From Streptomyces sp. NBC_01351 (GTDB taxonomy: Bacteria; Actinomycetota; Actinomycetes; Streptomycetales; Streptomycetaceae): a stretch of 64,000 bases of DNA. Location: positions 150,902 through 214,901 of the forward strand of contig NZ_CP108358.1 of the NCBI RefSeq assembly GCF_036237315.1, given 5' to 3'. Below are positions 15,640-23,844 of this stretch, piece after piece; position 1 is the first letter of the stretch; each line of letters opens with the position of its first letter. Both the position numbers and the translations under genes were made by a program. Below the pieces are notes generated by a model that was not told where the DNA came from, ran no database searches, and worked only from the letters and a program-made list of their open reading frames with translations.

Positions 15640-16622
15640 GCCGCGACACCGCCCCATTCCATCAGGATCGAACCCCATGTCATGCCGGCTCCGAAGCCGG
15701 CCAGGAGGACCTTGTCCCCGACCTTGATCCGGCCCTCGTCCAGGGCTTCGGTCAGCGCGATCGGGATCGACGCCGACGCCGTGTTGCCGTACTTCTGGAG
15801 GTTGGTGATCAGAGCCTCCTGGCGCAGGCCGGTGTGCGACAGGATCGAGTTGATGATCCGGATGTTGGCCTGGTGCGGTACGACGTGGTCGACGTCCGCC
15901 GCGTCCACCTTGGCGTTCTCCAGCGTCTCGCGCACCGTGCGGACGGTGTACCGGACGGCGTTGAGGTAGATCTCGTTGCCGTTGATCTGCGCGTAGTGGA
16001 GGCCCGCGTCCAGCGTCTCCTGGGTGGTCGGCATCCGGCTGCCGCCGGCGAGCACCTTGAGCGAGCCGGCACAGGAGCCGTCGGCGCCCAGGTTCCACGC
16101 CTTGACCCGGTTCTCCGCGCCCGGCTGGATGACGATGGCACCCGCGCCGTCGCCGACGAGGATGGACAGGTCCCGGTCGGCCGGGTTGGCCGTCAGGGTG
16201 TGGGTGTCGGAGCCGATCAGCAGGATCGGGCGGGGGTCGATGCCGATCAGCGCCATCGCGGAGACCAGCCCGTAGACGAAGCCGGCGCACTCGGAGTTGA
16301 CGTCGTGCGCGCTGCCCGAGATGCCGAGCTCGTGGTGGACGAACGCGGAGGTCGCCGGGGACGGCTGCTCGGGCGTGGCGGTCGCGACGATGAGGTGGGC
16401 GATGTCGGCGCCGGTCAGGCCCGCCTTCTCCAGCGCGCGCCGGCCGGCCTCGACGGCCAGGGAGGCGGTGGTCTGCCCCGGGTCGACCGCCCGCCGCTCG
16501 CGGATGCCGCAGCGGCTGGTGATCCAGTGCTCGTCAACGCCGAAACGCTCGGCGAGCTCGGCACTGGTGACGATGCGTTCGGGTACGGACATGCCCCACC
16601 CGGTGATGTCGAAGCCGGTCAC
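15636..16622 (-). CDS. Beta-ketoacyl-ACP synthase III (KAS III, FabH/RedP-like)
   Basis: A 328-residue condensing enzyme starting at GTG 16622. The KAS III triad is intact: C112 in NSECAGF, H250 in VVPHQAN, N280 in KYGNTASASIP. KAS III enzymes start chains from acyl-CoA and malonyl-ACP. In undecylprodigiosin biosynthesis the equivalent (RedP) works with RedQ (ACP) and RedR (KAS II) to make the alkyl chain, and the same set is found here. It lies 11 bases downstream of the ACP gene. Confidence 0.9.
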   Translation of the reverse strand: MTGFDITGWGMSVPERIVTSAELAERFGVDEHWITSRCGIRERRAVDPGQTTASLAVEAGRRALEKAGLTGADIAHLIVATATPEQPSPATSAFVHHELGISGSAHDVNSECAGFVYGLVSAMALIGIDPRPILLIGSDTHTLTANPADRDLSILVGDGAGAIVIQPGAENRVKAWNLGADGSCAGSLKVLAGGSRMPTTQETLDAGLHYAQINGNEIYLNAVRYTVRTVRETLENAKVDAADVDHVVPHQANIRIINSILSHTGLRQEALITNLQKYGNTASASIPIALTEALDEGRIKVGDKVLLAGFGAGMTWGSILMEWGGVAA

Positions 16623-16633
16623 GTCACCCCTCG

Positions 16634-16888
16634 CTACGCCTGAGCCGGGACGAGGTCAACGATCTTCGCGTAGACGTCACGCAGGGTGGTCGTGTCGTCG
16701 AGGTCGGCGAAGAGGGACTCGTCGGCCGGGATGTGCGGGTACTGGTTCTGGAATCCGTACAGCCACTCCATCAGGTCCAGCGAGTCGACGTCCGCGATGT
16801 GCTGGAGCGGGGCGTCGGGGCTGACCTCCGCGGCACCCGAAACGGCCTCGAGCTGGCTCGCCAGTTCTTCGATGGTGGGCAGCGACAT
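16634..16888 (-). CDS. Acyl carrier protein
   Basis: An 84-residue acidic carrier protein with the attachment serine in VDSLDLMEWLYG. The start ATG at 16888 lies behind GAGAGGACC. It differs from the 8.4-kb carrier (VIDSLGV), so the cluster has two separate carriers, probably one for the acyl chain and one for the aminoacyl unit. First gene of the ACP-KAS III-FabG operon, which diverges from the methyltransferase gene; the 205-bp gap (16889-17093) must hold both promoters. Confidence 0.9.
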   Translation of the reverse strand: MSLPTIEELASQLEAVSGAAEVSPDAPLQHIADVDSLDLMEWLYGFQNQYPHIPADESLFADLDDTTTLRDVYAKIVDLVPAQA

Positions 16889-17093
16889 GGGGTCGGTCCT
16901 CTCTCGGCAATGCAACTCGGCGGTACGTGTCTGGTTTTCGAGAGCGATAAAAGCGCCGTCCCCGCAAGGAAGGCGCAACACGGCCCGGTGGCTCGAATCG
17001 GGCCCGTCTTGCGCACGCCTTGCGGGGCATCCGGTTTTCTCTGACGCGAATTCGGAAATACGGCCCGCCGGACACGCAGGAAAGAGGATCAGG

Positions 17094-17990
17094 ATGACAA
17101 CGGTCGCCCCCAAGTCGGTGGACCCCGAGGTCGATGCGATCAGGCACCACTACGAGGTCAGCAACGATTTCTACCGGCTCCTGCTGGGCCCCACGATGAT
17201 GTACTCCGGCGGCTACTGGGAGGACGGCGAGGACCTGGTCGCCACCCTCGACGAGGCCCAGGAGCGCAAGCTCGACAAGTTCGCCGAGCTGGCGGGCGTC
17301 CGGGCCGGCTCCACCAAGCGCGTCCTGGACATCGGCTGCGGCTGGGGCACCATGCTCAACCGCCTCACCACCGTGCACGGCGCGGAGCAGGCCGTCGGCC
17401 TGACCCTGTCCCGCACCCAGGAAGCCTTCATCGACGGGCTGAACAACCCGAAGATCACCACGCTGGTCCAGAGCTGGGCCGACTACAAGGTCGCCGACGA
17501 CAGCGAGAAGTACGACGCCGCGTTCTGCATCAACGCGCTGGAGCACTTCGTCTCCTCGAACCTGCCGCCGAAGGAGCGCACCAAGCGCTACCGGTACTTC
17601 TTCTCGCAGGTCGCGAACGCCCTGAACCCGGGCGCCAAGTTCGTGCTGCACACCATGACCGCCGAGGCGCTGCCGATGAACCGCGCGCTCCTCGACGACC
17701 TGAAGTTCCTGCAGCGCTCCGAGTTCGAGGGCTGCCACATCCCCCACCTGCACGAGCTGAGCTCCGCCGCCGAGGGCCTCTTCGAGATCGACGAGGTCGT
17801 CAACGAGCGCGAGTCCTTCGCGATGGCCTGCCGCGCGTGGCTGGTCCTGCTGGCCGAGCGCCGGGACGAGGCCGTGGCCATGGAGGGCGAAGAGGTCGTC
17901 TCCCGCTTCGAGCGCTACCTCGACATCTTCGCGTACACGCTCGAGGACAAGTTCTTCAACAACTTCCGCGTCACCATCACCCGCCGTTAA
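17094..17990 (+). CDS. SAM methyltransferase, cyclopropane-fatty-acid-synthase type
   Basis: A 298-residue enzyme (ATG after AAAGAGGATCAGG). It begins with IRHHYEVSNDFYRLLLGPTMMYSGGYW, the signature of the CmaA/CFA synthase group, followed by the SAM motif VLDIGCGWGTML and GLTLSRTQ. Later motifs are FCINALEHF and FVLHTMTAE. Members add a methyl or methylene group to an alkene, enol or aromatic carbon, often on lipid or carrier-bound chains. The usual C-terminal tail with tyrosine/glutamate residues (LEDKFFNNFRV) is present. It opens the plus-strand tailoring operon and is followed after 10 bases by the monooxygenase gene. Confidence 0.88.
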   Translation: MTTVAPKSVDPEVDAIRHHYEVSNDFYRLLLGPTMMYSGGYWEDGEDLVATLDEAQERKLDKFAELAGVRAGSTKRVLDIGCGWGTMLNRLTTVHGAEQAVGLTLSRTQEAFIDGLNNPKITTLVQSWADYKVADDSEKYDAAFCINALEHFVSSNLPPKERTKRYRYFFSQVANALNPGAKFVLHTMTAEALPMNRALLDDLKFLQRSEFEGCHIPHLHELSSAAEGLFEIDEVVNERESFAMACRAWLVLLAERRDEAVAMEGEEVVSRFERYLDIFAYTLEDKFFNNFRVTITRR

Positions 17991-18000
17991 GGAGGCCGAC

Positions 18001-19566
18001 GTGGCGAGCATTCTCAACCCGGCCAAGGACGGCGGGGCGCTCACGGGCGCCGCCGCGGTCCCCGGCAGCGGTGGCGGCCCGACCCGCCACCTGCGGGTCG
18101 CGGTCATCGGTACCGGCTTCTCGGGCCTGGGCACGGCGATCCGGCTGCTGCAGTCGGGCATCGACGACTTCCTGGTGTTCGAGCGGGCCGACGAGGTCGG
18201 CGGCACCTGGCGCGACAACAGCTATCCGGGTTGTGCGTGCGACGTCATGTCCCACCTCTACTCGTTCTCGTTCGCCCGGAACCCGAACTGGAAGTCGACG
18301 TTCGCCTCGCGGGACGAGCTGTTCGCCTACCTGCGCGACACGGCCGACCGCTTCGGCGTCCGCCCCCACATCCGGTTCGGGCACGAGCTGGTCGCCGCCC
18401 GCTGGGACGAGGGCGAGCGGCACTGGCACATCGAGACCTCGCAGGGCGACTACACCGCGCAGGTGCTGGTCACCGGCACCGGCTACCTGAGCGAGCCGGC
18501 CACCCCGAACATCAAGGGCCTGGCCGACTTCGAGGGCAAGGTCTTCCACTCCTCGACCTGGGACCACGACCACGACCTGGCCGGCCGCCGCGTCGCCGTC
18601 ATCGGTACGGGCGCCTCCGCCATCCAGTTCGTACCGGCGATCCAGCCCGAGGTCGCCCAGCTCGACCTGTACCAGCGCACGCCCCCGTGGGTCGGCCCGA
18701 AGCCCGACAAGGCCAACAGCCCCCTGCACACCAAGCTGCTCCGCTCGCTGCCCGGCTACCAGCAGTTCCGCCGCGGCTTCAACATGTGGGGCCGCGAGAT
18801 CCTGGCCTTCTTCTGGAAGCGGCCCAAGCTCGCCGCGAACGTCCAGAAGATGGCGAGCGACCACCTGAAGAAGTCGGTGCCGGACGAGGCGCTGCGCGCG
18901 AAGCTGACCCCCGACTACCTGGTGGCCTGCAAGCGCCTGCTGTTCTCGAACACCTGGTACCCGGCGATCCAGCAGCCCAACGTGGACATCGTCACCGACG
19001 GGATCGCGGAGGTCCGCGCCAAGTCGGTCGTCGGCTCGGACGGCGTCGAGCGCGAGGTCGACACGATCATCCTGGGCACCGGCTTCGAGGCCACCGACCG
19101 GCCCGTGGCGCGCCGGATCTGGGGCAAGGGCGGCGTACAGCTGCGCGAGGCGTGGAAGGACGGGATGTCCGCCCACCGCGGCACCACCGTCGCCGGCTTC
19201 CCGAACCTCTTCATGCTGCTGGGCCCGAACACGGCCCTGGGCCACTCCTCCCAGACCGTGATGATCGAGGCGCAGATCCAGTACGTGCTCGATTCGCTGC
19301 AGCAGATCGAGAAGCGCGGGCTGGCCAGCATCGAGGTCCGCCAGGAGGCGCAGGACGCGTACAACAAGAAGCTCGACGGCCATCTGGAAGGCACGGTCTG
19401 GATGGCGGGCGGCTGCAAGAGCTGGTACCTCGACGCCAACGGCCGCAACTCGTCGATCTTCCCGACCTACACCTGGCGGTTCCGCCGGGCGACCAAGCGC
19501 CTCGACCTCAGCGAGTACCAGCTCGCATCCCAGGTACGCACGCCCAAGCCGGTACCGCACCAGTAA
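18001..19566 (+). CDS. Flavin-containing monooxygenase, Baeyer-Villiger type
   Basis: A 521-residue FAD/NADPH enzyme starting at GTG behind AAGGAGG. It has the first Rossmann loop VIGTGFSGLG, the GGTWRDNSYPGCACD segment, the Baeyer-Villiger fingerprint as FEGKVFHSSTWDHD, and a second Rossmann loop VIGTGASAIQ. The family oxidises ketones to esters or lactones, or hydroxylates nitrogen. In this cluster it may act on a ketone from the oxoamine or fatty-acid-like steps. The reaction is inferred from the family only. Confidence 0.88.
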   Translation: MASILNPAKDGGALTGAAAVPGSGGGPTRHLRVAVIGTGFSGLGTAIRLLQSGIDDFLVFERADEVGGTWRDNSYPGCACDVMSHLYSFSFARNPNWKSTFASRDELFAYLRDTADRFGVRPHIRFGHELVAARWDEGERHWHIETSQGDYTAQVLVTGTGYLSEPATPNIKGLADFEGKVFHSSTWDHDHDLAGRRVAVIGTGASAIQFVPAIQPEVAQLDLYQRTPPWVGPKPDKANSPLHTKLLRSLPGYQQFRRGFNMWGREILAFFWKRPKLAANVQKMASDHLKKSVPDEALRAKLTPDYLVACKRLLFSNTWYPAIQQPNVDIVTDGIAEVRAKSVVGSDGVEREVDTIILGTGFEATDRPVARRIWGKGGVQLREAWKDGMSAHRGTTVAGFPNLFMLLGPNTALGHSSQTVMIEAQIQYVLDSLQQIEKRGLASIEVRQEAQDAYNKKLDGHLEGTVWMAGGCKSWYLDANGRNSSIFPTYTWRFRRATKRLDLSEYQLASQVRTPKPVPHQ

Positions 19567-19618
19567 TCACGCCAGCAGAGCACGCCCACACGCCATGGGA
19601 ATCGGGAGACGTACGCAG

Positions 19619-21139
19619 ATGAGCACTACCCCCAGAACGACCGCCGGGCCCGCTGAGCCGTCGCGGCGCAAGGTCCTGAGCGGCATCGCCGCCACCGCCG
19701 TCGCGGTCGTCGGCTGGAACGCCGTCGACCAGAGCTGGGCGACGGCCGCCGAGGCCGCCGGCAACTCGGACGTCATACCGGTGCCGGGACTGGTCGGCAC
19801 GCTGACGACCGACGCGGCCACGGTCAACTCCTTCGGCCACGACTTCGGCCACTTCTTCGACGACGCCAAGCCGTGGGCCGTGCTGCGGCCCGGCTCGATC
19901 GACGACATCGTCACCATCGTCAACTACGCCCGCGTCAACGGCATCAAGATCGCGGTCAACGGCCAGGGCGGCACCGGCAACGACATCGAGTCGCACTCGG
20001 TGTACGGCCAGGCCCGCGTCCCGGGCGGCATCTCCATCGACGCCAAGGGCATGTCGAAGATCCTGTCCATCGGCGACAACTACGCCGTGGTCGAGGCCGG
20101 CGTGACCTGGGGCCAGCTGACCGACGCCACCCTCGCGCTCGGCAAGACCCCGCCGGCCCTGCCGGACTACCTGTACATCTCCGTCGGCGGCACCATCAGC
20201 ATCGGCGGCATCGGCGGGACCGTGCAGAAGTTCGGCCTGCTCTGCGACACCGTCCAGGCCATCGACATCATCACCGGTGAGGGCAAGCTCGTCACCGCCA
20301 CCCCGTGGCTGCGCCCCGACCTGTTCAACGCGGCGCTGTCGGGCGGCGGCCAGGTCGGCATCATCGTCCGGGTCAACGTCAAGCTGATGCCGGCGCCCAA
20401 GCGGGCGGTCATCTTCAGCCTGTACTACAACACGGTCGAGCAGTACCTCGTCGACTCCGAGAAGGTGCTGGCCGACGGCCGCTTCCAGGTCCACGCGGGC
20501 GAGATGCAGCGCACCCCGGACAACTCGGGCTGGCGCTACAAGCTGGAGGTCGGGGCCACCTACAACACGACCCCGCCGGACCGCAACAAGCTGCTGTGCG
20601 ACCTGAAGGACGACCGGCCCTCCGCGGTCATCGAGGACGTGACCTACCGGGACTACATGTTCCGCCTGGACGCGTACGAGGAGTACCTGAAGTCGACCGG
20701 TCACTGGTACACGCCCAAGCCGTGGCTGAGCATGTTCCTGCCCGCGTCGAAGACCAAGGCGTTCATGAAGCTGGTCGAGCAGGAGATGAACGCCGACTCG
20801 CTCGGCGGCGGGTTCCTGCTCTTCTACCCGTACTTCACCTCGAAGCTGAAGCGCCCGCTGGCGATGCAGCCCAACGAGTCGGTGGCGTACCTCTTCGACC
20901 TGCTGCGCTTCCCCAACCCGGGCGAGCCCAACATCCAGGCCATGGTCGACCAGAACCGCCGGCTGTACGACATCGCGGTGGGCATGGGCGCCAAGCGCTA
21001 CCTGGTGGGCTCCATCCCGATGACGACCGCCGACTGGAAGAAGCACTTCGGCAACCGCTGGACCGGCTTCGTCAACGCCAAGCGGAAGTACGACCCGAAC
21101 AACATCCTCACCCCCGGCCAGGGCTTCGGCCTGATCTGA
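19619..21139 (+). CDS. Tat-exported FAD-linked oxidase, cytokinin-dehydrogenase-like
   Basis: A 506-residue protein. ATG 19619 (GGGAGA upstream) is preferred over 19595 because it puts a twin-arginine signal at the N-terminus: SRRKVLSGIAATAVAVVGW, then an Ala-rich cleavage region (WATAAEAA). The mature part has a VAO/BBE-type FAD domain (WAVLRPGSIDDIVTIVNYAR, SVGGTISIGGIGG) and a C-terminal end (WTGFVNAKRKYDPNNILTPG) close to cytokinin dehydrogenases. The usual covalent-FAD histidine motif (GHS) reads NGQGGTGND, so FAD is probably not His-linked. It likely oxidises the product outside the cytoplasm as a late step. A hairpin follows the gene. Confidence 0.88.
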   Translation: MSTTPRTTAGPAEPSRRKVLSGIAATAVAVVGWNAVDQSWATAAEAAGNSDVIPVPGLVGTLTTDAATVNSFGHDFGHFFDDAKPWAVLRPGSIDDIVTIVNYARVNGIKIAVNGQGGTGNDIESHSVYGQARVPGGISIDAKGMSKILSIGDNYAVVEAGVTWGQLTDATLALGKTPPALPDYLYISVGGTISIGGIGGTVQKFGLLCDTVQAIDIITGEGKLVTATPWLRPDLFNAALSGGGQVGIIVRVNVKLMPAPKRAVIFSLYYNTVEQYLVDSEKVLADGRFQVHAGEMQRTPDNSGWRYKLEVGATYNTTPPDRNKLLCDLKDDRPSAVIEDVTYRDYMFRLDAYEEYLKSTGHWYTPKPWLSMFLPASKTKAFMKLVEQEMNADSLGGGFLLFYPYFTSKLKRPLAMQPNESVAYLFDLLRFPNPGEPNIQAMVDQNRRLYDIAVGMGAKRYLVGSIPMTTADWKKHFGNRWTGFVNAKRKYDPNNILTPGQGFGLI

Positions 21140-21155
21140 CCGGGGCGAAGTCCGA

Positions 21156-21192
21156 GCGGCGGGGGCGGGGAGAGGGATCCCGCCCCCGCCGC
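21156..21192. terminator. Hairpin between oxidase and SRPBCC genes
   Basis: A perfect 14-bp stem (21156-21169 with 21179-21192, 9-base loop). It lies inside the plus-strand gene series, only 21 bases before the next start, so it may be a partial terminator or an RNA-stabilising element. Confidence 0.7.
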
Positions 21193-21213
21193 GTGCTCTT
21201 ATCGGAGGTAGTG

Positions 21214-21687
21214 ATGACCACGTACGACCTGATCGACGAGGCGGTGATCGACGCCCCGGCGGACGCCGTCTGGGACGCGCTCGTCGCCGAGTTCCGCGGT
21301 GCCGAGAAGTGGTGGGTCCCGGCCAACACGTTCACCGCTGTCTCCGGCGCCCCCGACGAGGTCGGCGGCCTGGTGGGCGTGACCGTGCACACCAAGGGCT
21401 CCGACAAGAGCGGGCTGAAGCTGCGCTTCACCTCGCGCACGGTGGCGGTGCAGCCGGGCCGCCGGCTGGACATCGAGTACGTGGACGGGGTCTTCCGGGG
21501 CCCCAGCACCTTCCTGCTCGAACCCCTGGCGGACGGCCGCACCCGGATCTCGATGCACTTCGTCGGCACCCCCCACGGCTGGCTCAAGCTGCTCTCCAAG
21601 GTCGCGGACCTGGGCGCGGAGCACTCCAAGGGCACCCTCGCGGCCTTCGAATCGCTGGGCCGGCAGCTGTCGGCGGTGCCGCGGTGA
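21214..21687 (+). CDS. SRPBCC-family (polyketide cyclase/START-like) protein
   Basis: A 157-residue protein with the helix-grip pattern of SRPBCC proteins: an opening strand DEAVIDAPADAVWDALVAEF, central strands (GVTVHTKGSD, LKLRFTSRTVAVQPGRRLDIEYVDG, RISMHFVGTP) and a long C-terminal helix (SKGTLAAFESLGRQL). ATG follows GGAGGTAGTG. Members bind hydrophobic ligands and include cyclases and aromatases. It probably binds a pathway intermediate or the product. Its stop overlaps the GTG of the next hydrolase gene. Confidence 0.8.
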   Translation: MTTYDLIDEAVIDAPADAVWDALVAEFRGAEKWWVPANTFTAVSGAPDEVGGLVGVTVHTKGSDKSGLKLRFTSRTVAVQPGRRLDIEYVDGVFRGPSTFLLEPLADGRTRISMHFVGTPHGWLKLLSKVADLGAEHSKGTLAAFESLGRQLSAVPR

Positions 21688-22529
21688 CGACGGCCCCCGA
21701 GCTCACCCACGAGCTGACGGTCCGTACGGACGACGACGCCGAGCTGGCGGTCACCGTCCTCGCCCCGCTGGCGGGCACGCCCGCGGCCGGCGACGTGGTC
21801 CTCGTCCACGGCTGGGCGCACTCCCGCCGGGCGTGGGGCACGGTCGCGGACCGGCTGATCCGGGCCGGCCACCGGGTGGTGCTGTACGACCAGCGCGGCC
21901 ACGGCGCCTCCACGGAGGGCCGCACGCCGGTCTCGGTGGAACGCCTCGGCTCCGACCTGGCGGCGGTGCTCGCGGAGACGGGCGCACGCGAGGCGGTGGT
22001 CGTCGGCCACTCGGGCGGCGGTTTCGCGGCCCTGTCGTACGCGGTCACCTCGCCCTCGGCCGGCCGGCTGCGCGGTCTCGTGCTCCTGGGGACGGCCGCG
22101 CACGGCCAGGACACCCCGGACAGCGAGGTGAAGATGATGGGCAGCCCCGTCTTCTCCCGGGCCCTGCGCCTTCCCTGGCTGGGCCGCAAGCTGCTCGGCT
22201 CCACGATGGGCAAGGGCGTGGATCCCGTCGTCCTCGACGTCAACCGCCAGATGTTCGCCGTGACGCTCCCCCGGGTCCGGGCCGACTTCTTCCGCTGCAC
22301 CCGCGGCTGGGACCTGCGCGGGGCGCTGGCCTCGGTCACGGTTCCGGCGGTCGTCCTGCACGGGGAGGCCGACAAGGTGATCGACATCGAGCTGGCGAAG
22401 ATCCTCGCGGGCGCCCTGCCCGGTGCCCGCTTCGAACCGGTCCCGGACGCGGGCCACATGCTGCCCCTCGAACGCCCGCTCCTCGCCGTCTCCGCGGTCT
22501 CCGAGCTCGCCTCGCTCGCCCCGCGGTGA
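21684..22529 (+). CDS. Alpha/beta hydrolase
   Basis: A 281-residue hydrolase starting at GTG, overlapping the preceding TGA (GTGA). Motifs: VVLVHGWAHSRRAW (oxyanion region), DQRGHGAS, nucleophile in VVGHSGGGF (S in G-H-S-G-G), acid in GEADKVIDIE, and histidine in PDAGHMLPLE. It belongs to the broad haloperoxidase/esterase group. It may act as a thioesterase-like releasing enzyme or as an esterase opening a Baeyer-Villiger lactone, which would fit the neighbouring monooxygenase; that is inference. Confidence 0.82.
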   Translation: MTTAPELTHELTVRTDDDAELAVTVLAPLAGTPAAGDVVLVHGWAHSRRAWGTVADRLIRAGHRVVLYDQRGHGASTEGRTPVSVERLGSDLAAVLAETGAREAVVVGHSGGGFAALSYAVTSPSAGRLRGLVLLGTAAHGQDTPDSEVKMMGSPVFSRALRLPWLGRKLLGSTMGKGVDPVVLDVNRQMFAVTLPRVRADFFRCTRGWDLRGALASVTVPAVVLHGEADKVIDIELAKILAGALPGARFEPVPDAGHMLPLERPLLAVSAVSELASLAPR

Positions 22530-22541
22530 GGTGAGCCGGCC

Positions 22542-23180
22542 TTGATCGAGGAACTCCTGCCGCCGGGCGTCACGTCGTCGGAAGCCTTCGACGACGCGGC
22601 GCCCGCTCCGCTGTTCCCGGCCGAGGCGGCCCTGATGGAGGGCCGCCGGGCGCGCCGGCGCCGCCAGTTCGCGACGGCCCGCGCCTGCGCCCGGCGCTGC
22701 CTCACGGACCTCGGCGGCCGTCCGGTCGCCCTGCTCCCGGGCCCGGGCGGCGCCCCCCGGTGGCCGTCGGGCGTGGTGGGCAGCATCACCCACTGCGAGG
22801 GCTACCGCGGGGCGGTGGCGGCCCGGGCCTCCACGGTGTCGGCCCTGGGCATCGACGCGGAGCCGGTGGGCCCGCTCCCCAAGGGCGTGCTCTCCCTGAT
22901 CACCTCCCCGGAGGAGCGGGCCGAGCTGGCCGAGCTCACCTCGGCCGACCCTTCCGTCCCCTGGGACCGCGTCTTCTTCTCCGCGAAGGAGGCCGCCTAC
23001 AAGGCCTGGTACCCGGCCACCGGCATCTGGCTCGGTTTCCGCGACGCCACTCTCGCCCTCTCCGCCGCGGGCACCTTCGAGGCCACCCTGCGCCCGCCGG
23101 TCCCCACACCCGTCGACCCGGTGTACCGGGGCCGCTGGCTGGTCGGCCCGGAGCTGGTCCTGACCGCGGTGGCCCGCTGA
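22542..23180 (+). CDS. 4'-phosphopantetheinyl transferase (EntD/RedU-like)
   Basis: A 212-residue Sfp/EntD-type transferase. The only sensible start is TTG at 22542. Motifs: GSITHCEGYRGAVAAR, the magnesium-binding GIDAEPV, and FSAKEAAYKAWYPATG. It transfers phosphopantetheine from CoA to carrier-protein serines and should activate the two carriers of this cluster. Prodiginine clusters contain an equivalent (RedU), which supports the parallel. Last gene of the plus-strand tailoring operon. Confidence 0.9.
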   Translation: MIEELLPPGVTSSEAFDDAAPAPLFPAEAALMEGRRARRRRQFATARACARRCLTDLGGRPVALLPGPGGAPRWPSGVVGSITHCEGYRGAVAARASTVSALGIDAEPVGPLPKGVLSLITSPEERAELAELTSADPSVPWDRVFFSAKEAAYKAWYPATGIWLGFRDATLALSAAGTFEATLRPPVPTPVDPVYRGRWLVGPELVLTAVAR

Positions 23181-23218
23181 CCCGTTGACCCGCTGACCCG
23201 CTGGTGTGGCCGGGGCCG

Positions 23219-23461
23219 TCAGTGGTCGGCCAGGTGCCAATCCTGAAGGCCGGGGCGGGACAGGATGTCGGTGGCGATCCGGTTGACCTGGGTCGTGGTG
23301 GTTCCGGACGGTGCGGCGATCAGGAGGCGGGCGAGGTTCTCCTCGCATGCGCCGACCTCGGCGTGCCATCCGGCCGGCAGGAGGGCCACGAACCGGATCG
23401 CCGCGCTCTCCGGCGGCGCCGCGGGAGGACCGACGATCGACACCTGGTGGGATAAGTCCAT
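23219..23461 (-). CDS. Small protein of unknown function with a TTA codon
   Basis: An 80-residue protein. ATG 23461 has GGAG seven bases upstream; an in-frame ATG at 23476 is less well placed. The sequence (MDLSHQVSIVGPPAAPPES, RFVALLPAGWHAEVGA, QDWHLADH) has no family I recognise, no signal and no membrane segment. The third codon is TTA, the rare leucine codon that makes Streptomyces translation depend on the bldA tRNA, so the protein may be limited to late growth. It is the last gene of the leftward RiPP-export region and may be an accessory or immunity factor. Confidence 0.5.
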   Translation of the reverse strand: MDLSHQVSIVGPPAAPPESAAIRFVALLPAGWHAEVGACEENLARLLIAAPSGTTTTQVNRIATDILSRPGLQDWHLADH

Positions 23462-23551
23462 TGGAAGGCTCCACATGAGGATGAGAAGAGACGGGGGCGT
23501 CCGGGCCCGGCTGCCTCGTCGCAGCCGGCCCGGACGGGATCGGGGGGCCGA

Positions 23552-23752
23552 TCAGGCGGAGGTGCGGCCCTTGGTGCCCTTGGCGAGGCGGCTGACCAGC
23601 ACGACGATCGCGACGGCCAGTGCTCCGCCGACGCCGTAGCGGACACCGTCGGCGGCGTCGCTGGTGAAGAGCACCGCCTCGACGCAGGCGAGCACGGCCA
23701 GGAGCGCGGCGAGGGAGGTGGTGGTGCGGGAGGCGGTGGCGGTGGCGGTCAT
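23552..23752 (-). CDS. Small two-segment membrane protein
   Basis: A 66-residue protein (ATG behind GAAGGAACTCCG) with two hydrophobic helices (SLAALLAVLACVEAVLF and GVGGALAVAIVVLVSRLA) joined by a short polar loop with aspartates, and a basic C-terminus (KGTKGRTS). Small proteins like this next to RiPP exporters can serve in immunity or as exporter partners. No family recognised. It lies 92 bp downstream of the ABC permease on the same strand and is probably co-transcribed. Confidence 0.65.
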   Translation of the reverse strand: MTATATASRTTTSLAALLAVLACVEAVLFTSDAADGVRYGVGGALAVAIVVLVSRLAKGTKGRTSA

Positions 23753-23844
23753 CGGAGTTCCTTCCGGGTGGGGTGGGGTGGGCTCGGGTCGGGTTTCTGG
23801 CTGTACCGGCGTGTGCGACCGGTGGTTCGGGTGGCGCGGAAAGG

